NCBI RefSeq assembly: GCF_039975415.1
Contig: NZ_JBDWHD010000014.1
Reading direction: 5' to 3' (one strand)
DNA length: 64,000 nt
Source of the DNA: Ascidiaceihabitans sp039975415
GTDB lineage: Bacteria > Pseudomonadota > Alphaproteobacteria > Rhodobacterales > Rhodobacteraceae
Under the pieces are notes generated by a model. The model worked only from the letters and a program-made list of their open reading frames with translations, searched no databases and was not told the origin of the DNA. Both the position numbers and the translations under genes were made by a program. Below are positions 59,058 through 64,000 of the stretch, piece by piece; within the stretch, counting starts at the first letter, position 1; each line of letters starts with the position of its first letter.

Positions 59058-59741
59058 ATGCACCAAGATCACAATGCCCCTCCTGTCAATCCGCTACCGC
59101 CTGTTGTGTGGTTGCTGTTTGCGGGCATCGCTGTTCCAGAGCTGATCTTTTTGATGGCTGAAAATCGCATGATCGGCGGGGCGGACGCCATTGGGTGGCG
59201 CACAAATGCGTTTGGGAACTACGGGTTTTCCGGCATCGCCTTTGACTGGATGATCCGCAACAATCAGGCGCCTTTCGAATACGCCACGCGCGTTTTCACC
59301 TATCCCTTTTTGCATCAGGCCTTCACGTCTGCCATTTTCTCAGGCGTCATGTTGCTGGCGATGGGCAAGTTGGTGGGCGAAGCCATGGGACAGCTTGCGG
59401 TCGTTTTGATCTTTGTTCTTTCGGGGGTCTTCGGGGCCATTGTCTTTGGGTTGATCACGGATCAAGCTTGGCTGATCGGTGCCTTTCCATGTGTCTATGG
59501 CCTGATCGGCGGGTATAGCTTTTTGTTGTGGCAAAGGCTTGCGGGCACAGGCATGCAGCAATTGCAGGCCTTTCGCCTGATTGCATTTTTGATGGGCATC
59601 CAGCTGTTTTTTGGCATCTTTTTCGTCACCGGACTGGATTGGATCGCTGAACTGGCGGGCTTTGTCTGCGGCTTTGCGATTTCTGCCGTCGTTATGCCGG
59701 GCGGGTTGGCGCGCATTCGGGCGTTGTTGCAACGACGTTAA
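59058..59741 (+). CDS. Rhomboid-family membrane protein lacking catalytic residues
   Basis: A 227-residue protein with six membrane helices in rhomboid order. At the active site, where GxSG is expected, it has GAFPCVYGLIGG (residues 141-152), so the nucleophile Ser is Phe143. The catalytic His expected in the last helix is Glu198 (WIAELAGFVCG). The L1-type YPFLHQAF (residue 82-89) is kept. It is therefore likely a non-proteolytic rhomboid pseudoprotease that binds or chaperones membrane proteins, or a diverged family. Convergent with murJ, six bases apart. Confidence 0.82.
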   Translation: MHQDHNAPPVNPLPPVVWLLFAGIAVPELIFLMAENRMIGGADAIGWRTNAFGNYGFSGIAFDWMIRNNQAPFEYATRVFTYPFLHQAFTSAIFSGVMLLAMGKLVGEAMGQLAVVLIFVLSGVFGAIVFGLITDQAWLIGAFPCVYGLIGGYSFLLWQRLAGTGMQQLQAFRLIAFLMGIQLFFGIFFVTGLDWIAELAGFVCGFAISAVVMPGGLARIRALLQRR

Positions 59742-59747
59742 GACCGT

Positions 59748-61286
59748 TCAGCGTCGCACTGCGCCTTTGATCTCGGACAGCTTGAACGCCCCCAAAAGCT
59801 GACCCGCACCAAAAAAGCTTAGGATACCAACGGCGACCAACCCAAGAAGCGCACCATAGCGTGTCCCCGCCATCCCCAAAGCCGGGGTCAGTACGACATT
59901 GGCCATCCACAGACAGCCCCCCATGATCGCTGAAGCCGCCAAAATGCGCCAGATGCGTTTGTGAAACTGGGCGTCGAACCGCGCCACATCGCCCATGCGC
60001 CGCGCACCAATGGCCAACAAAGCCACCATAACCCATCCCGCCACTGTTGTTGCAATCGCAGGGGCGATCCAGCCGATGGTTGACGTAAGGCCCAGCGCAA
60101 TCGCCGCGTTGACGACCATCGCCACCAAAGCAAAGCGGAACGGCGTTTTTGTGTCTTCGCGGGCAAAGTACAACGGTTGCAAAAACTTCTGCACCACAAA
60201 CGCTGGCAGACCCAATCCGTAAATCGACACGGCCACGGCGATCGCCGCCGCGTCGTCGGCCCCCGTCGCCCCACGTGCAAACAACACCGTGACCAAGGGC
60301 AAAGGGATAACCATAAGCGCGACAGCAGACGGGATCGTCAGAGCCAACGATATTTCGGCAGCGCGTGAAAAAGCGTGACGCGCACCCGTTTCGTCCCCTG
60401 CCATCAAGCGGCGCGACAAGTCTGGCAACAGCACAATTCCGACAGCAATTCCCACGACCCCCAAAGGCAACTGATACAGACGGTCCGCTGCAAACAACCA
60501 GCTGACGGCTCCTTCAAACTGGCTGGCGGCCAATTGCCCCACAACCAGATTGATCTGCATAACACCCGACGCCAAAGCCGCAGGAATGGCCACCAAGACC
60601 ATCTTTTTCATATCCGGCGTCCAGCGTGGACGACCCAGACGCAAAGCAAATCCCGCCCGTGCGGCGGCAAACCACGTCAACCCAAGCTGGGCCACGCCCG
60701 CAAGCGGAATGGTCCAGATCAACCACATGATGACGTCACCACCAGAATAGTGGCCCGCAATCATGGCTATGATCACAAAGATATTCAGCAGCACAGGGGC
60801 CGCAGCAGCGACCGCGAAACGCCCTGTGGCATTCAAAATGCCTGAAAACAAAGCCGATAGGGACATAAAGAAGATATAGGGAAACACGATCTTGCCAAAG
60901 CCCACCGTCAGATCGAACCGCGCGTCTTCGGCAAAGCCTCCGGCCGTCGCCCACACCAAAGCTGGCATGAACACCATCGCCAAAGCCGTCAGGATCAGCA
61001 CCACAAACGCCAGCCCGTTCAAAGCATCGCGGGCAAACTTTGCAGCCTCGGCATCCGCTTCCAGCTTTTTGGAGAACATCGGCACAAACGCCGCGTTGAA
61101 CGCCCCCTCTGCAAAGAAACGCCGGAACATGTTCGGCAACCGAAAGGCCGCCACAAAGGCATCCATCATTGGCCCGGGTCCGATCAGCGACAGGATCAAA
61201 ATCTCGCGGACGAAACCCAAAATACGCGACATCAGCGTCCAGAATCCAACCGTTAAAAAGCCAGACATCAATCGGATGGGTTTCAA
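59748..61286 (-). CDS. murJ: Lipid II flippase
   Basis: A 512-residue MOP-superfamily flippase with about 14 helices that moves lipid II across the inner membrane for peptidoglycan synthesis. The opening KPIRLMSGFLTVGFWTLMSRILGFVREILI and RLPNMFRRFFAEGAFNAAFVPMF are MurJ signatures. The start is most likely TTG at 61286 (LKPIRLM), because GAAAGG precedes it by about eight bases; the ATG at 61268 has no ribosome site. Divergent from the sulfotransferase gene. Confidence 0.93.
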   Translation of the reverse strand: MKPIRLMSGFLTVGFWTLMSRILGFVREILILSLIGPGPMMDAFVAAFRLPNMFRRFFAEGAFNAAFVPMFSKKLEADAEAAKFARDALNGLAFVVLILTALAMVFMPALVWATAGGFAEDARFDLTVGFGKIVFPYIFFMSLSALFSGILNATGRFAVAAAAPVLLNIFVIIAMIAGHYSGGDVIMWLIWTIPLAGVAQLGLTWFAAARAGFALRLGRPRWTPDMKKMVLVAIPAALASGVMQINLVVGQLAASQFEGAVSWLFAADRLYQLPLGVVGIAVGIVLLPDLSRRLMAGDETGARHAFSRAAEISLALTIPSAVALMVIPLPLVTVLFARGATGADDAAAIAVAVSIYGLGLPAFVVQKFLQPLYFAREDTKTPFRFALVAMVVNAAIALGLTSTIGWIAPAIATTVAGWVMVALLAIGARRMGDVARFDAQFHKRIWRILAASAIMGGCLWMANVVLTPALGMAGTRYGALLGLVAVGILSFFGAGQLLGAFKLSEIKGAVRR

Positions 61287-61415
61287 GTCGCGGCCTTTCG
61301 CAGATGCATTACACCTTGGGGTAAAGGGTTGGCCGCAGTGTGACAAGTGCCTGCCCACTTGCTCTTGTTCGGGCACTGGCGTAGCAGCTTTTCCATCTTG
61401 TTAAGGAATTTGCCC

Positions 61416-62156
61416 ATGGCCGAGGTCCAAAACCGCTTTGTTATTCTGTCTGCAGCACGGTCTGGCAGCACAGCTTTTACAACGACGTTGGGCGCACATC
61501 CCAAGGTTTATTGCCACGGCTCCCCCTTTTTCAGCTCGCCCCGATGGAAATCAGCACTGCACAAAGAAGCAGAAGACGTCGTTGATTTGGGCAAACGCGA
61601 AACAGATCCCGTTGGACTGGTTTACGATATTTTGAACTTCACCCCCGGCCCGCCCAACGTGGGGTGCAAGCTGTGGCACAACGCAGACAAAGGCCCCACA
61701 GCCGCGATCGAAACCTTGGCCGCTGACGAGACCATCAAAAAGGTTATTCTGAACCGCGAAAACCTGTTGGCCGCCCATTCTTCAGGCGTGGTCATGCAAA
61801 TGCGCCGTCAACAGCCAGAGCTGTTTGAAGATCCGGAGGCAAAACCTAAACTGACTTTCGACAAAGTCGCATTTTTGCGGTTTGCCAATCGCAGGATGCA
61901 GTGGTTTGAAGATTACAGAACCATGTCCAAAGGGGACGTTATCGAAATCCCCTACATCAACTTGATGACAGACGGCATCGACGCGATGCGCCCATTTTTG
62001 AAATTGCACCCTTACCGCCTGCGCCAACGCACCAAAAAGGTTGGATCGGGCGACATCATCGGGCGGTATGATGCGGAGTATCACCCCGAAATCCGCGCAG
62101 CCCTTGACGAACTTGGGCGGCCCGAATGGGAACGTGAAGACCACCGCACAGACTAA
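61416..62156 (+). CDS. Sulfotransferase-family protein
   Basis: A 246-residue protein. The PAPS 5'-phosphosulfate-binding motif is FVILSAARSGSTAF with Arg15, Ser16, Ser18 and Thr19. The later KKVILNRENLLAAHSSGVVMQ resembles the 3'-phosphate-binding region. ATG at 61416 has AAGGA upstream; the frame to 61347 is not used. Target may be an exopolysaccharide or lipid; unknown. The 3' end overlaps the DUF1045 gene by four bases. Confidence 0.87.
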   Translation: MAEVQNRFVILSAARSGSTAFTTTLGAHPKVYCHGSPFFSSPRWKSALHKEAEDVVDLGKRETDPVGLVYDILNFTPGPPNVGCKLWHNADKGPTAAIETLAADETIKKVILNRENLLAAHSSGVVMQMRRQQPELFEDPEAKPKLTFDKVAFLRFANRRMQWFEDYRTMSKGDVIEIPYINLMTDGIDAMRPFLKLHPYRLRQRTKKVGSGDIIGRYDAEYHPEIRAALDELGRPEWEREDHRTD

Positions 62157-62827
62157 TTCAATGCACGGCGTCTAATCTGATGGAACCGCCCATCTGTTGC
62201 TTGTCCCATCAACGTAAGTGCGTCGATCTGCACGGGCATCGCCATGCCAGTCAGTGCCTTCTCTAAAATGGCCGAGGCTTGGGCCGCTGTCGGTTTGTCC
62301 AACCGGTCCGTTAACGTCATATGAAAGCGGAACGCATCCAGCACATGCGGATACCCCCATGTGTCCAGATAGCCGCGTTGCTGTGGCGTCAAACGGTGCG
62401 GGGCGCGGCGTTCAATTTCTGCGGCGCTGAGGGGCGCGCGAAAGACGTCTAGGTCTTGCACAACCTGCGCCGCAAGCCCTTGCAACAGATTGATATCGCC
62501 CTTTGGCACAAGCGCCAGAAACCGCCCCAACCTGGCCAGATGCAACTGCGGCAAAGGGGCGATTTGGACGGTGCTGCACAACGCGTCCAACCCCGCCTCC
62601 AAGTCTTGTTGCCCCATGCCTTCAGCCAGCCTAAACGGTGCTTTTATGGTGCCATGAAACCCGTATTTGTGCGGGTTCTGTGTGATTTCCGCGACATCAA
62701 GACCATCTGTCGCGAAACGCGGCATCTTTGCCCCTGACGCACTGTCCCATCCAAGCCACCGGGCCGCGAAACGCGCCAGATCACTGTCAGTCGGACAGGT
62801 ATAAAAGACGGCATAGCGTTCAAACAT
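62153..62827 (-). CDS. DUF1045 family (2H phosphodiesterase-like) protein
   Basis: A 224-residue protein with two HxT motifs, HGTIKAPFRL (near residue 58) and HMTLTDRL (near residue 168), giving the 2H phosphodiesterase/2'-5' RNA ligase-like active site. The opening FERYAVFYTCPTDSDLARFAARWLGWD is typical of DUF1045. Relatives are often found with phosphonate genes, but none are visible here. Four bases before ggt on the same strand, so possibly cotranscribed. Confidence 0.88.
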   Translation of the reverse strand: MFERYAVFYTCPTDSDLARFAARWLGWDSASGAKMPRFATDGLDVAEITQNPHKYGFHGTIKAPFRLAEGMGQQDLEAGLDALCSTVQIAPLPQLHLARLGRFLALVPKGDINLLQGLAAQVVQDLDVFRAPLSAAEIERRAPHRLTPQQRGYLDTWGYPHVLDAFRFHMTLTDRLDKPTAAQASAILEKALTGMAMPVQIDALTLMGQATDGRFHQIRRRALN

Positions 62828-62831
62828 CGCG

Positions 62832-64000
62832 TCAATATCCCATCGCTGCGCCGTCTTTGCGCGGGTCCGATCCCCCCGTCAAAACGCCCTGTTCCCAATC
62901 GATCCAAATGGCTTGCGACCCGCCGATAGGGCGCTCTGGCGCTTTCAGCCGGTGGCCACGCGCCGTCAGCGCATCCTGAATGTCCTGTGGCACTGTGCCT
63001 TCGATTTCAACGGCGTCGTCGTCGGGATCAACCATTGTGCGCGGCGCGTCCATCGCCTCTTGGATGTCCATGCCGTAGTCCAGCATGCGCGTCAGAAACT
63101 GCATATGCCCAAAGGCTTGATAATGCCCGCCCATCACCCCGAAGGGCATCACGGCGCGGCCTTTCTGTGTCAGCATGCCCGGTATGATAGTGTGCAAAGG
63201 ACGCTTGCCACCTGCGATACAATTGGGGTGGCCCGGTTCCAGCGAAAACCCGTGGCCGCGGTTTTGCAGAACGACACCGGATTTAGGTGCTACAAGACCT
63301 GACCCCCAGCCCATGTACAGGGTGTTTATGAAGGAACAGGCGTTACGGTCTTTGTCGACCACGCTCAGATAAACCGTATCGCGGTGGCGGGTCAGGGGAA
63401 TATCGGCGGGGGGTTCTTGGGCGCGGGTCATGTCGATCGCATCCACCAAGCGCTGCGCGTAGTCTTCGGACAAGATGTCTTCCACAGGCACATCCGCAAA
63501 CGCAGGATCCGCAACATAGAGATTTCGGGCGCGGTACGCCAAACGGCACGCTTCCAATTCAAGATGCAACCGGTCTGTGGTCAATGGCCCGTCAACCACA
63601 TCCAGCTTCGACATCATGTTCAGCAACAACAGGGCGATGACCCCTTGCCCGTTGGGTGGACATTCATGCACGGTATAGCCGCGAAAGTCTGTTGTGATCG
63701 GCGTGACGTATTCGCCTTTGGTGGCTGCAAAATCCTGCAGGCTGTGCAACCCGCCTTTGGAACGCAGGTAGTCCACCATGTCTTGTGCAATCTCGCCTTC
63801 GTAGAACGCATCGCGGCCATGGGTGGAGATGGCCTCAAGCGTGTCGGCCAGTTCCTTTTGAAAATGCATCTCCCCCACTTTAGGCGGCTTGCCACCTGGC
63901 AAGAAAATACGCGCTGCGTTTTCATCTGTCCGCAACAACGGCGTACAGGCCTCGAAGTCGGATGCGACGCGCGACGACAACGGGTATCCATGGCGTGCGT
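62832..64000 (-). CDS. ggt: Gamma-glutamyltransferase (N-terminus cut by window edge)
   Basis: The frame is open to the right edge, so the N-terminal part of the large subunit is missing; about 389 codons are visible. The autoprocessing region and catalytic Thr are in RHRDTVYLSVVDKDRNACSFINTLYMGWGSG, and NRGHGFSLEPGHPNCIAGGKRPLHTIIPGM and GVMGGHYQAFGHMQ are family blocks of the small subunit. The enzyme transfers or hydrolyses gamma-glutamyl groups, usually in the periplasm. A signal peptide would be in the missing part. Confidence 0.9.
   Translation of the reverse strand, partial: ARHGYPLSSRVASDFEACTPLLRTDENAARIFLPGGKPPKVGEMHFQKELADTLEAISTHGRDAFYEGEIAQDMVDYLRSKGGLHSLQDFAATKGEYVTPITTDFRGYTVHECPPNGQGVIALLLLNMMSKLDVVDGPLTTDRLHLELEACRLAYRARNLYVADPAFADVPVEDILSEDYAQRLVDAIDMTRAQEPPADIPLTRHRDTVYLSVVDKDRNACSFINTLYMGWGSGLVAPKSGVVLQNRGHGFSLEPGHPNCIAGGKRPLHTIIPGMLTQKGRAVMPFGVMGGHYQAFGHMQFLTRMLDYGMDIQEAMDAPRTMVDPDDDAVEIEGTVPQDIQDALTARGHRLKAPERPIGGSQAIWIDWEQGVLTGGSDPRKDGAAMGY

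Noticed and set aside
1..64000. CRISPR arrays, rRNA genes, insertion sequences or prophage
   Set aside because: No regularly spaced repeats, transposase, integrase or phage structural gene was recognised.

Overview
The window (about 60% G+C by eye) looks like chromosome from a marine alphaproteobacterium of the Rhodobacterales (Roseobacter group). The signs are an aerobic cob operon containing cobE, cobF, cobG, cobK and cobN, two cobalamin riboswitches, a TAXI-type TRAP transporter with fused permease, Entner-Doudoroff genes, a FYDLN-acid (TIGR02300) protein, DUF1467, DUF1636 and DUF1045 proteins, and a GcvT-fused dimethylglycine-dehydrogenase-like enzyme. No transposase, phage gene, rRNA or CRISPR array was found. 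Both edges cut a gene: a GH4 glycosidase on the left and a gamma-glutamyltransferase on the right.

Layout. 1-6.0 kb (+): a tightly packed galactoside operon (GH4 alpha-galactosidase, SDR, dgoK, dgoA, SMP-30 lactonase, GH42 beta-galactosidase), consistent with De Ley-Doudoroff use of galactose, although the galactonate dehydratase is not in view. 6.0-7.9 kb (-): a kduD-like SDR and a zinc alcohol dehydrogenase. 8.2-13.6 kb (+): an unusual trio made of a winged-helix/degenerate-cyclase/TolB-like/TPR regulator, a vanadium-haloperoxidase-type PAP2 protein with ten Gly-Ile-Ala-like repeats at its N-terminus, and a subtilisin-family protease. 13.6-14.4 kb: a noncoding stretch with a terminator and a long inverted repeat. 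14.4-15.6 kb (+): a hypothetical protein and an HTTM-like membrane protein. 15.6-18.0 kb (-): edd-eda with a LacI-type palindrome. 18.2-21.3 kb (-): TAXI TRAP transporter.

21.4-40.4 kb is cobalamin territory. A minus-strand operon (cobO, HAD hydrolase, cobQ) diverges from a plus-strand operon that starts with a B12 riboswitch (DUF1636, cobW, cobN, cobG, H, I, J, L, E, M, B, A, F, with cobK embedded on the opposite strand). A second B12 riboswitch precedes cbtB, cbtA and a membrane-anchored His-rich protein, probably a cobalt uptake module. The later steps (cobC, D, P, U, V and the cobST chelatase subunits) must lie elsewhere.

40.4-64 kb is mostly ordinary chromosome: GNAT and GntR with a double palindromic operator, a YgjP-like metallopeptidase, TIGR02300, tRNA-Ala(GGC), an unrecognised 364-residue protein, the GcvT-type dehydrogenase, an SDR, aspS, a DUF1800/DUF1501 pair, a response regulator, methylmalonyl-CoA epimerase, a histone-deacetylase-like enzyme, trpS, a rhomboid lacking its catalytic residues, murJ, a sulfotransferase, DUF1045 and ggt.

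The most interesting items are the regulator/haloperoxidase/protease trio, a dispersed intergenic element seen four times immediately after gene 3' ends, the cbtB-cbtA-His-rich protein module, the overlapping divergent start codons of cobK and cobL, and two enzymes that lack expected catalytic residues.
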